Origin: Streptomyces sp. SCSIO 75703
GTDB taxonomy: Bacteria; Actinomycetota; Actinomycetes; Streptomycetales; Streptomycetaceae
Assembly (NCBI RefSeq): GCF_036607905.1
Contig: NZ_CP144555.1
Coordinates: 806,001 to 870,000 of the forward strand
DNA: 64,000 bases
Reading direction: 5' to 3'
Both the position numbers and the translations under genes were made by a program. Below the pieces are notes generated by a model that worked only from the letters and a program-made list of their open reading frames with translations, was not told the DNA's origin and ran no database searches. Positions within the stretch are counted from its first letter, which is position 1; every line of letters begins with the position of its first letter. Positions 40,641-48,586 of this stretch are shown here, piece after piece.

Positions 40641-41984
40641 GTGACCGTGAAGGACATCCTGGACGCGATCCAGTCGCCCGACTCCACACCGGCCGACTTC
40701 GCCGCCCTGCCGCTGCCCGAGTCGTACCGCGCGATCACCGTGCACAAGGACGAGACGGAGATGTTCGCCGGGCTCGCCACCCGCGACAAGGACCCCCGCA
40801 AGTCCCTGCACCTGGACGAGGTGCCGGTGCCCGAACTGGGCCCCGGCGAGGCCCTGGTGGCCGTGATGGCCTCCTCGGTCAACTACAACTCCGTCTGGAC
40901 CTCGATCTTCGAGCCGCTGTCGACCTTCGGCTTCCTGGAGCGCTACGGCCGCGTCAGCGACCTGACCCGCCGGCACGACCTGCCGTACCACGTCATCGGC
41001 TCCGACCTCGCGGGCGTCGTCCTGCGCACCGGCCCCGGCGTCAACTCCTGGCGGCCGGGAGACGAGGTGGTCGCCCACTGCCTCTCGGTGGAGCTGGAGT
41101 CCAGCGACGGCCACAACGACACGATGCTCGACCCCGAGCAGCGCATCTGGGGCTTCGAGACCAACTTCGGCGGCCTCGCCGAGATCGCCCTCGTCAAGTC
41201 CAACCAGCTCATGCCCAAGCCCGCCCACCTGAGCTGGGAGGAGGCCGCCGCCCCCGGCCTGGTCAACTCCACCGCCTACCGGCAGCTCGTCTCCCGCAAC
41301 GGCGCCCAGATGAAGCAGGGCGACAACGTCCTGATCTGGGGCGCGAGCGGCGGACTCGGCTCGTACGCCACCCAGTTCGCGCTGGCCGGCGGCGCCACCC
41401 CGATCTGCGTCGTCTCCAGCGAGCGCAAGGCCGAGATCTGCCGGCGCATGGGCGCCGAGCTGATCATCGACCGCAGCGCCGAGGACTACCGCTTCTGGAA
41501 GGACGAGCACACCCAGGACCCCCGGGAGTGGAAGCGCTTCGGCAAGCGCATCCGCGAACTCACCGGCGGCGAGGACGTCGACATCGTCTTCGAGCACCCC
41601 GGCCGCGAGACCTTCGGCGCCAGCGTCTACGTCACCCGCAAGGGCGGCACCATCGTCACCTGCGCCTCCACCTCGGGCTACGACCACAGCTACGACAACC
41701 GCTACCTGTGGATGTCGCTCAAGCGCATCGTCGGCTCGCACTTCGCCAACTACCGCGAGGCGTGGGAGGCCAACCGCCTGGTCGCCAAGGGCAAGATCCA
41801 CCCGACGCTCTCCAAGGTCTACCCCCTGGAGGAGACCGGCCAGGCCGCCCACGACGTGCACCGCAACGCGCACCAGGGCAAGGTCGGCGTGCTCTGCCTC
41901 GCCCCCGAGGAGGGGCTCGGCGTCCGCGACCCCGAACTGCGCGCCGTGCACGCCGAGGCCATCAACCGCTTCCGGAACGTCTGA
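40641..41984 (+). CDS. ccr: Crotonyl-CoA carboxylase/reductase
   Basis: 447 residues, MDR fold. It reductively carboxylates crotonyl-CoA with NADPH and CO2 to (2S)-ethylmalonyl-CoA. NADPH motif WGASGGLGSYATQFALAGG at residues 234-251. The CO2-binding residues described for Kitasatospora setae Ccr (Asn81, Phe170, Glu171, His365) all appear here shifted by 2: Asn83, Phe172, Glu173, His367. The start is GTG 40641 behind GGAGG. First gene of ccr-ecm-mcl-mch-mcd-psd-pssA. The product is also an extender unit for polyketides, but no PKS genes lie in the window. Confidence 0.97.
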   Translation: MTVKDILDAIQSPDSTPADFAALPLPESYRAITVHKDETEMFAGLATRDKDPRKSLHLDEVPVPELGPGEALVAVMASSVNYNSVWTSIFEPLSTFGFLERYGRVSDLTRRHDLPYHVIGSDLAGVVLRTGPGVNSWRPGDEVVAHCLSVELESSDGHNDTMLDPEQRIWGFETNFGGLAEIALVKSNQLMPKPAHLSWEEAAAPGLVNSTAYRQLVSRNGAQMKQGDNVLIWGASGGLGSYATQFALAGGATPICVVSSERKAEICRRMGAELIIDRSAEDYRFWKDEHTQDPREWKRFGKRIRELTGGEDVDIVFEHPGRETFGASVYVTRKGGTIVTCASTSGYDHSYDNRYLWMSLKRIVGSHFANYREAWEANRLVAKGKIHPTLSKVYPLEETGQAAHDVHRNAHQGKVGVLCLAPEEGLGVRDPELRAVHAEAINRFRNV

Positions 41985-41993
41985 GGCCGCGGG

Positions 41994-44021
41994 ATGAGCG
42001 AGCGTCACAAGGACCGGCCGTGGCTCATGCGCACGTACGCCGGGCACTCCACGGCCGAGGCGTCCAACGCCCTGTACCGGCGCAACCTGGCCAAGGGCCA
42101 GACCGGCCTGTCGGTCGCCTTCGACCTGCCGACCCAGACCGGTTACGACTCCGACCACGTCCTCGCCCGCGGCGAGGTCGGCCGGGTCGGCGTGCCCGTG
42201 GCGCACGTCGGCGACATGCGCCGGCTCTTCCAGGACATCCCCCTGGAGCAGATGAACACCTCCATGACGATCAACGCCACCGCCATGTGGCTGCTGGCGC
42301 TCTACCAGGTCGTCGCGGAGGAGCAGGGCGCGGACCTCGCCAAGCTCCAGGGCACCACGCAGAACGACATCGTCAAGGAGTACCTGTCCCGGGGCACCCA
42401 CGTGTTCCCGCCCGGACCGTCGCTGCGGCTGACCACGGACATGATCGCGTACACGGTGTCCCACCTGCCGAAGTGGAACCCGATCAACATCTGCAGCTAC
42501 CACCTCCAGGAGGCGGGCGCCACGCCCGTCCAGGAGATCGCGTACGCGATGTCCACCGCCGTCGCGGTGCTCGACGCGGTGCGCGACTCCGGGCAGGTGC
42601 CCGAGGAGCGCATGGGCGACGTGGTCGGCCGCATCTCCTTCTTCGTGAACGCGGGCGTCCGCTTCGTCGAGGAGATGTGCAAGATGCGTGCCTTCGGCGT
42701 CATCTGGGACCGCGTCACCCGGGAGCGGTACGGCATCGAGAACCCCAAGCACCGCCGCTTCCGCTACGGCGTCCAGGTCAACTCCCTCGGCCTGACCGAG
42801 GCGCAGCCGGAGAACAACGTCCAGCGGATCGTGCTGGAGATGCTGGCCGTCACCCTCTCCAAGGACGCCCGCGCGCGGGCGGTGCAGCTCCCGGCCTGGA
42901 ACGAGGCGCTGGGCCTGCCCCGCCCCTGGGACCAGCAGTGGTCGCTGCGCATCCAGCAGGTGCTGGCCTACGAGAGCGACCTGCTGGAGTACGGCGACCT
43001 CTTCGACGGCTCGAAGGTGGTCGGCGCCAAGGTGGACGAACTGGTCGAGGCGGCCACGGCCGAGATGGCCCGGATCGAGGAGATGGGCGGCGCGATGGCC
43101 GCCGTCGAGTCCGGCTACCTCAAGTCCCGGCTCGTCGCCTCGCACGCCGAGCGCCGGGCCCGGATCGAGTCCGGCGAGGAGAGGATCGTCGGCGTCAACG
43201 CCTTCGAGACCACCGAGCCCAACCCGCTCACCGCCGACCTGGACACCGCGATCCAGACCGTCGACCCGGCGGTCGAGGCCCGGGTCATCGCCGCGCTCGG
43301 CACCTGGCGGGACACGCGCTACCAGCCGCCCTTCAACCACCCGCGCCCCTGCAAGGCCCTGGAGCGGCTGAAGGAGGCCGCCCGCGGCACCGAGAACCTG
43401 ATGGAGGCCACCCTCGACTGCGCCCGCGCCGGGGTCACGACCGGCGAGTGGGCGGGGGCGCTGCGCGAGGTCTTCGGCGAGTTCCGGGCCCCCACCGGGG
43501 TCTCCTCGGCGCCGGTCGCGGTCCCCGCCGAGCGGGGCTCGGCCCTCGCCCGGGTGCGCGGCAAGGTGGATCTGACCGCCCGCGACCTCGGCGTCGGCAA
43601 GCTGCGCTTCCTGGTCGGCAAGCCGGGCCTGGACGGGCACTCCAACGGCGCCGAGCAGATCGCCGTACGGGCCCGCGACGCCGGGTTCGAGGTGGTCTAC
43701 CAGGGCATCCGGCTCACCCCGGAGCAGATCGTGGACGCCGCGCTCGCCGAGGACGTGCACGCGGTGGGCCTGTCCATCCTCTCCGGCTCCCACGCCCGGC
43801 TCGTGCCGGACGTGCTGGAACGACTGCGCCAGGCGGGCGCCGCCGACATTCCGGTGATCGCCGGCGGGATCATCCCGAACGGCGACGCCGAGCAGCTCAG
43901 GGCCGCGGGAGTCGCCGCGGTCTTCACCCCGAAGGACTTCGACATCACCGGGATCATCGGCCGTATCGTCGACGAGATCCGCAACGCGAACAAGCTCGAC
44001 CCCCTGGAGGTCCCCGCATGA
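41994..44021 (+). CDS. ecm: Ethylmalonyl-CoA mutase (MeaA-type, B12-dependent)
   Basis: 675 residues. The N-terminal mutase barrel starts with RTYAGHSTAEASNALYRRNLAKGQTGLSVAFDLPTQTGYDSD and contains MNTSMTINATAMWLLALYQV. The C-terminal cobalamin domain has the base-off motif DGHSNGAEQI and IRLTPEQIVDAAL, SILSGSH and VIAGGIIPNGDAE. It interconverts (2R)-ethylmalonyl-CoA and (2S)-methylsuccinyl-CoA. Context distinguishes it from methylmalonyl-CoA mutase, to which it is related. It starts 9 nt after ccr and overlaps mcl as ATGA. Confidence 0.94.
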   Translation: MSERHKDRPWLMRTYAGHSTAEASNALYRRNLAKGQTGLSVAFDLPTQTGYDSDHVLARGEVGRVGVPVAHVGDMRRLFQDIPLEQMNTSMTINATAMWLLALYQVVAEEQGADLAKLQGTTQNDIVKEYLSRGTHVFPPGPSLRLTTDMIAYTVSHLPKWNPINICSYHLQEAGATPVQEIAYAMSTAVAVLDAVRDSGQVPEERMGDVVGRISFFVNAGVRFVEEMCKMRAFGVIWDRVTRERYGIENPKHRRFRYGVQVNSLGLTEAQPENNVQRIVLEMLAVTLSKDARARAVQLPAWNEALGLPRPWDQQWSLRIQQVLAYESDLLEYGDLFDGSKVVGAKVDELVEAATAEMARIEEMGGAMAAVESGYLKSRLVASHAERRARIESGEERIVGVNAFETTEPNPLTADLDTAIQTVDPAVEARVIAALGTWRDTRYQPPFNHPRPCKALERLKEAARGTENLMEATLDCARAGVTTGEWAGALREVFGEFRAPTGVSSAPVAVPAERGSALARVRGKVDLTARDLGVGKLRFLVGKPGLDGHSNGAEQIAVRARDAGFEVVYQGIRLTPEQIVDAALAEDVHAVGLSILSGSHARLVPDVLERLRQAGAADIPVIAGGIIPNGDAEQLRAAGVAAVFTPKDFDITGIIGRIVDEIRNANKLDPLEVPA

Positions 44022-45022
44022 CCGCCCACTCGTCCCCCGAAGCCGCCCTGCCCGGCGCCGCCCGGCCCGTCGACCGCCTCCGCCCCCGCCGTTCCTGTCT
44101 GGCGGTCCCCGGGAGCAACCCGCGCTTCCTGGAGAAGGCGCAGGGGCTGCCGGCGGACCAGGTCTTCCTGGACCTGGAGGACGCGTGCGCGCCGCTGGCC
44201 AAGCCGGAGGCGCGGCACACGATCGTGAAGTTCCTCAACGAGGGCGACTGGAGCGGCAAGACCCGGGTGGTGCGGGTCAACGACTGGACCACCGAGTGGA
44301 CCTACCGCGACGTCGTCACCGTCGTCGAGGGCGCCGGGCAGAACCTGGACTGCATCATGCTGCCGAAGGTGCAGGACGCGCAGCAGGTGGTGGCGCTGGA
44401 CCTGCTGCTCACCCAGATCGAGAAGACGATGGGCTTCGAGGTGGGCCGCATCGGTATCGAGGCGCAGATCGAGAACGCGCGGGGCCTGAACAACGTCAAC
44501 GAGATCGCGCAGGCGTCGCCGCGCACCGAGACGATCATCTTCGGGCCGGCGGACTTCATGGCGTCCATCAACATGAAGTCACTGGTGGTGGGTGAGCAGC
44601 CGCCGGGTTACCCGGCGGACGCCTACCACTACATCCTGATGAAGATCCTCATGGCCGCCCGCGCCAACGATCTGCAGGCGATCGACGGTCCCTACCTGCA
44701 GATCCGCAATGTGGACGGTTTCCGGGAGGTGGCCACCCGGGCCGCCGCGCTGGGCTTCGACGGCAAGTGGGTGCTGCACCCGGGCCAGGTGGAGGCCGCC
44801 AACGAGGTGTTCTCGCCCTCCCAGGAGGACTACGACCACGCGGAGCTGATCCTGGACGCCTACGACTACTGCACCTCCGAGGCGGGCGGGAAGAAGGGCT
44901 CGGCGATGCTCGGCGACGAGATGATCGACGAGGCGAGCCGGAAGATGGCGCTGGTCATCGCGGGCAAGGGGCGTGCAGCGGGCATGCGCCGGACCGGCAA
45001 GTTCGAGATCCCGGAGGGCTGA
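44018..45022 (+). CDS. mcl: L-malyl-CoA/beta-methylmalyl-CoA lyase (CitE-like)
   Basis: 334 residues, HpcH/HpaI aldolase fold. Conserved: RSCLAVPGSNPRFLEKAQGLPADQVFLDLEDACAPLAKPEAR (CoA- and metal-site Asp/Glu), RIGIEAQIENARGLNNVNEIAQ, IIFGPADFMASI. In the pathway it splits beta-methylmalyl-CoA into glyoxylate and propionyl-CoA and can act on malyl-CoA. It overlaps ecm by 4 nt and is followed by the hydratase gene after 5 nt. Neighbouring genes support this substrate rather than citrate lyase. Confidence 0.92.
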   Translation: MTAHSSPEAALPGAARPVDRLRPRRSCLAVPGSNPRFLEKAQGLPADQVFLDLEDACAPLAKPEARHTIVKFLNEGDWSGKTRVVRVNDWTTEWTYRDVVTVVEGAGQNLDCIMLPKVQDAQQVVALDLLLTQIEKTMGFEVGRIGIEAQIENARGLNNVNEIAQASPRTETIIFGPADFMASINMKSLVVGEQPPGYPADAYHYILMKILMAARANDLQAIDGPYLQIRNVDGFREVATRAAALGFDGKWVLHPGQVEAANEVFSPSQEDYDHAELILDAYDYCTSEAGGKKGSAMLGDEMIDEASRKMALVIAGKGRAAGMRRTGKFEIPEG

Positions 45023-45027
45023 GCGCC

Positions 45028-45540
45028 ATGCAGTTCGGACGTACGTACGAGGAGTTCGAGGTCGGGGCGGTGTACAAGCACTGGCCGGGCAAGACGGTCA
45101 CGGAGTACGACGACCACCTGTTCTGCCTGCTGACCATGAACCACCACCCCCTGCACCTGGACGCGCACTACGCCGGGGAGACGACGGACTTCGGGAAGAA
45201 CGTCGTCGTCGGCAACTACGTGTACTCGCTGCTGCTGGGCATGTCCGTGCCGGACGTCTCGGGCAAGGCGATCGCCAACCTGGAGATCGAGTCGCTGCGG
45301 CACGTGGCGCCGACCTTCCACGGGGACACCCTCTACGGCGAGACGACCGTGCTGGACAAGCGGCCCTCGTCGTCGAAGGACGACCGCGGGATCGTCCACG
45401 TCGAGACCCGCGGGTACAAGCAGGACGGGACGCTGGTGTGCGTCTTCCGCCGCAAGGTGATGGTGCCGACCCAGACGTACATCAAGGAGCGCGGCGGAGA
45501 GCAGCCCGGCCGCCCGGAGCCGAAGACGCGGGAGAAGTAG
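45028..45540 (+). CDS. mch: MaoC-type mesaconyl-CoA hydratase
   Basis: 170 residues, a hot-dog fold dehydratase. MaoC features: FGRTYEEFEVGAVYKHWPGKTVTEYDDHLFCLLTMNHHPLHLDAHYA, where NHHPLHLD holds the catalytic Asp/His pair, and FGKNVVVGNYVYSLLLGMSV. It hydrates mesaconyl-CoA to beta-methylmalyl-CoA in this pathway. It is half the length of the two-domain R. sphaeroides enzyme. GGAGG 11 nt before ATG 45028. The next gene starts right after its stop. Confidence 0.88.
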   Translation: MQFGRTYEEFEVGAVYKHWPGKTVTEYDDHLFCLLTMNHHPLHLDAHYAGETTDFGKNVVVGNYVYSLLLGMSVPDVSGKAIANLEIESLRHVAPTFHGDTLYGETTVLDKRPSSSKDDRGIVHVETRGYKQDGTLVCVFRRKVMVPTQTYIKERGGEQPGRPEPKTREK

Positions 45541-46746
45541 ATGAGCCGTCTCGCCCAGACCCACGGCCTCACGGACGTCCAGCGGGAGATCCTCTCCACC
45601 GTCCGGGACTTCGTGGACAAGGAGATCCTGCCGGTCGCCACCGACCTGGAGCACCGTGACGAGTATCCGCAGGCCATCGTCGACGGACTGACCGAGCTGG
45701 GCCTGTTCGGGCTGATGATCCCCGAGGAGTACGGGGGGCTGGGCGAGTCGCTGCTGACCTACGCGCTGTGCGTGGAGGAGATCGCCCGGGGCTGGATGTC
45801 GGTGTCCGGCATCATCAACACGCACTTCATCGTGGCGTACATGCTCAAGCAGCACGGCACGCGGGAGCAGAAGGACCACTTCCTGCCGAGGATGGCCGCC
45901 GGCGAGATCCGGGGGGCGTTCTCGATGTCGGAGCCGGCGCTCGGCTCGGACGTGTCGGCGATCTCCTCCAAGGCGGTCCGCGACGGCGACGACTACGTCC
46001 TGACCGGGCAGAAGATGTGGCTGACCAACGGGGGCACCTCCTCCCTGGTCGCGGTCCTGGTCCGCAGTGACGAGGGTCACCCCGAGGGCACCGCGCCGCA
46101 CAAGTCGATGACGACGTTCCTGGTGGAGAAGGAGCCCGGCTTCGGGGAGGTGCGGCCCGGCCTGACCATCCCCGGCAAGATCGAGAAGATGGGGTACAAG
46201 GGCGTCGACACCACCGAGCTGATCATGGACGGACTGCGCATTCCGGCCGATCGGGTGCTCGGCGGCGCCACCGGACGAGGTTTTTACCAAATGATGGACG
46301 GCGTGGAGGTGGGACGCGTCAATGTCGCGGCCCGTGGCTGCGGCGTCGCGCAGCGTGCCTTCGAACTCGGCGTCCGCTATGCCCAGCAGCGCCATACTTT
46401 CGGCCGCCAGATCGCCCACCACCAGGCCATCCAGTTCAAGCTCGCGGAGATGGCCACCAAGGTCGAGGCGGCGCATGCGATGATGGTGAACGCCGCACGC
46501 AAAAAGGATTCCGGCGAACGAAACGACCTGGAAGCGGGGATGGCCAAGTACCTCGCGTCCGAGTACTGCAAGGAGGTCGTGGAAGACGCCTTCCGGATCC
46601 ACGGTGGATACGGCTTCTCGAAGGAGTACGAGATCGAACGACTCTACCGCGAAGCACCGATGCTCCTGATCGGGGAGGGCACCGCCGAGATCCAGAAAAT
46701 GATCATCGGCCGCAGACTGCTCGAAGAGTATCGATTCCAGGGTTAG
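45541..46746 (+). CDS. mcd: (2S)-methylsuccinyl-CoA dehydrogenase (acyl-CoA dehydrogenase)
   Basis: 401 residues with acyl-CoA dehydrogenase blocks: FGLMIPEEYGGLGESLLTYALCVEE, GAFSMSEPALGSDVSAISSKA (FAD), QKMWLTNGGTSSLVAVLVRS, GVAQRAFELGVRYAQQRHTFGRQ, FRIHGGYGFSKEYEIERLYREAPMLLIGEGTAEIQKMIIGRRLL with the catalytic Glu in EGTAEI. It oxidises methylsuccinyl-CoA to mesaconyl-CoA; assignment is by context. It lacks the N-terminal extension of alphaproteobacterial Mcd. Its start ATG directly follows the TAG of mch. Codon use becomes much less GC-biased after about 46270 (TTT, CAA, AAA, AGA, CGA). Confidence 0.88.
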   Translation: MSRLAQTHGLTDVQREILSTVRDFVDKEILPVATDLEHRDEYPQAIVDGLTELGLFGLMIPEEYGGLGESLLTYALCVEEIARGWMSVSGIINTHFIVAYMLKQHGTREQKDHFLPRMAAGEIRGAFSMSEPALGSDVSAISSKAVRDGDDYVLTGQKMWLTNGGTSSLVAVLVRSDEGHPEGTAPHKSMTTFLVEKEPGFGEVRPGLTIPGKIEKMGYKGVDTTELIMDGLRIPADRVLGGATGRGFYQMMDGVEVGRVNVAARGCGVAQRAFELGVRYAQQRHTFGRQIAHHQAIQFKLAEMATKVEAAHAMMVNAARKKDSGERNDLEAGMAKYLASEYCKEVVEDAFRIHGGYGFSKEYEIERLYREAPMLLIGEGTAEIQKMIIGRRLLEEYRFQG

Positions 46747-46916
46747 ATGTCCGGATACGGGGTGTTTTCTTGGAGAACAAGGTCACACCCCGTAGGCATG
46801 GTCCAGCCGTCGACTCGGCTTCCTGGCTTACCCAGTTGCGGCGCGAAGCCGCTACGATCGCCCGAAAGCCGCCGTCCCCCGTCCTAGCGCGGCCTCATCC
46901 GCTACGAAGGTCATCC

Positions 46917-47573
46917 ATGCCCCACAGCCAAACCTCTGCACCTCGCGACAGCCTCACCGGCGTACGCCTCGCGCGCGGGGCCTCGCCGTGGCTCCTGCCG
47001 ACCGTCGCCACCGCAGCCCTCAGCCTGGTCCGCGCCCGCCGCTCGGGTGCCGCCAAGGCCGTCGCCGTCCCCGCCACCGCGCTCGCGGCGGGGATGCTGT
47101 GGTTCTTCCGCGACCCCGAGCGCGAGATCGCCCAGGGCCGGGTCATCTCGCCCGCCGACGGTGTGGTGCAGAGCATCATGCCGTGGAAGGACGGCCGGAC
47201 CCGCGTCGCGATCTTCATGAGCCCGCTCAACGTCCACGTCAACCGGGCCCCGCTGGCCGGTACCGTGACGTCCGTCGAGCACGTCCCGGGAGGTTTCGTT
47301 CCCGCTTTCAACAAGGAGAGCGAGAACAACGAGCGGGTCGTGTGGCACTTCGACACCGAACTCGGCGACATCGAGATGATCCAGATCGCCGGCGCGGTCG
47401 CCCGCCGCATCGTCCCCTACGTGCCCCAGGGCACCAAGGTCGAGCAGGGCGACCGGATCGGACTGATCCGCTTCGGCTCCCGCGTGGACCTCTACCTGCC
47501 CGAGGGCGTGGAGGTCGACGTCGAGGTGGGTCAGAAGACGGTGGCTGGGGTGACTCGAATTGACCGTGATTGA
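46917..47573 (+). CDS. psd: Phosphatidylserine decarboxylase (short, actinobacterial type)
   Basis: 218 residues. The processing site is Gly187-Ser188 in IRFGSRVDLYLP, where self-cleavage makes the Ser188 pyruvoyl group, leaving a 31-residue alpha chain. Membrane association comes from WLLPTVATAALSLVRARRSG and AVPATALAAGMLWFFRDPER. MSPLNVHVNRAPLAG and GGFVPAFNKESENNERVV are conserved. It decarboxylates phosphatidylserine to phosphatidylethanolamine. ATG 46917 has GAAGG 7 nt upstream; in-frame sequence upstream to a TTG at 46770 is non-coding in character. A TACGAT 55 bp upstream might be a promoter -10. Confidence 0.93.
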   Translation: MPHSQTSAPRDSLTGVRLARGASPWLLPTVATAALSLVRARRSGAAKAVAVPATALAAGMLWFFRDPEREIAQGRVISPADGVVQSIMPWKDGRTRVAIFMSPLNVHVNRAPLAGTVTSVEHVPGGFVPAFNKESENNERVVWHFDTELGDIEMIQIAGAVARRIVPYVPQGTKVEQGDRIGLIRFGSRVDLYLPEGVEVDVEVGQKTVAGVTRIDRD

Positions 47574-48414
47574 TCCCCAGACCCAGACGGGCTGGGTGCC
47601 CGACGCGGACGAGGCGGACGACGAGGAGGAGATGCCCCTCTCCCTCCGCCTCTCGATAGCGGACACCCTCACGCTCGGCAACGCCACGTGCGGCTTCATG
47701 GCGGTGTACTTCACCACCACCGGCATCCTGATCCCGCACCTCACGGGCAGCCAGGAGACCGGCATGGCCCGGCACAGCGCGGCCACGGCCGTGATCCTCA
47801 TGCTGTGCGCGGCGGTCTTCGACCTCTTCGACGGCCTGGTGGCGCGCAAGCTGCGCTCCTCCCCCATGGGCGCCGAACTGGACAACCTCTCCGACCTGAT
47901 CAGCTTCGGGCTGGCACCGGCGTACTTCGTCCTCGTCTACGGCATGGTCGCCGACGACGCGCACCAGCGGGTGGCGGCGGTGGGCGCGATCGTGGTGCTG
48001 CTGGCGGTGGTGCTGAGACTGGCGCGGTTCTCCTGCGTCACCGTGAAGGACGGCACGTTCCAGGGGATGCCGTCACCCTTCGGCGCGCTGACGGTCGTCT
48101 CCATCGTGCTGCTGGAGCTGCCGTTCGTGGCGACGCTGCTCGCCATCATCGGCACCGCCTGGCTGATGGTGAGCCGGGTCGAGTACCCGAAGCCCCGGGG
48201 CCGCCTCGCCATCGCGATGCTGTCCTGGATCGTGCTGTCCATGGGCCTGCTGGCCGGCTGGGCCTTCGACGCGCCGAGCGGGCAGCTCCTCCTCCAGACC
48301 GGGTGCGCGCTGCAACTGGTCATGGGCGCGGTGATCCCGCTGTTCGCCACGGCCCGCCGGGTGAACAACTTCCGCGACAACCGCCGTGAGGCGCGTGCCG
48401 CGCAGCTTCCGTAG
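47560..48414 (+). CDS. pssA: CDP-diacylglycerol-serine O-phosphatidyltransferase
   Basis: 284 residues, six or more membrane helices. The CDP-alcohol phosphatidyltransferase motif DG-x2-AR-x8-G-x3-D-x3-D is present as FDGLVARKLRSSPMGAELDNLSD. It makes phosphatidylserine from CDP-diacylglycerol and serine, feeding Psd. The start is TTG 47560, overlapping psd by 14 nt (GTG 47566 is the alternative), so psd and pssA are coupled. Hydrophobic acid-rich N-terminus WVPDADEADDEEEMP precedes helix 1. Last gene of the operon; a strong hairpin follows. Confidence 0.93.
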   Translation: MTVIDPQTQTGWVPDADEADDEEEMPLSLRLSIADTLTLGNATCGFMAVYFTTTGILIPHLTGSQETGMARHSAATAVILMLCAAVFDLFDGLVARKLRSSPMGAELDNLSDLISFGLAPAYFVLVYGMVADDAHQRVAAVGAIVVLLAVVLRLARFSCVTVKDGTFQGMPSPFGALTVVSIVLLELPFVATLLAIIGTAWLMVSRVEYPKPRGRLAIAMLSWIVLSMGLLAGWAFDAPSGQLLLQTGCALQLVMGAVIPLFATARRVNNFRDNRREARAAQLP

Positions 48415-48424
48415 CCCGCCGTAC

Positions 48425-48459
48425 GAAGGGCCCGGACCGTCGGACGGTCCGGGCCCTTC
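48425..48459. terminator. 16-bp hairpin after pssA
   Basis: Perfect stem 48425-48440 with 48444-48459, 3-nt loop, between convergent pssA and glycerate kinase genes. It ends with CGTTCTC; no T-run. Confidence 0.8.
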
Positions 48460-48487
48460 GCGTTCTCGCGGTGCCGGGGAGGCCGCC

Positions 48488-48586
48488 CGCTCAGCGCGCG
48501 GCGGCGCTCAGCGCGGGGTGGCGCTCAGCCGGGGCCGACGCTCGGCCGGGCGGACGCTCGGCGGGGCCGGCGCTCAGCGCGGGCCG
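48488..48586. repeat. Six degenerate 16-17-bp tandem repeats by the glycerate kinase stop
   Basis: Units beginning CGCTC(A/G)G at 48488, 48505, 48522, 48539, 48555 and 48571. The last copies run over the stop codon of the glycerate kinase gene (48574-48576), so the repeat forms its 3-prime end. Confidence 0.75.

Noticed and set aside
40575..43793. Long minus-strand open frame antisense to ccr/ecm
   Set aside because: Composition is that of a codon-position shadow; both sense genes are complete and conserved.
40433..45022. A 1529-codon plus-strand open frame through ccr and ecm
   Set aside because: Only its last 334 codons (mcl) match a protein family. The rest is an Arg/Gly/Pro-rich shifted-frame shadow of ccr and ecm.
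40641..45540. Polyketide synthase cluster because of ccr
   Set aside because: No PKS, ACP or tailoring genes are present; ecm, mcl, mch and mcd show a primary-metabolic pathway.
46770..46916. N-terminal extension of Psd from a TTG
   Set aside because: No ribosome-binding site, no conservation pattern, and ATG 46917 has GAAGG.
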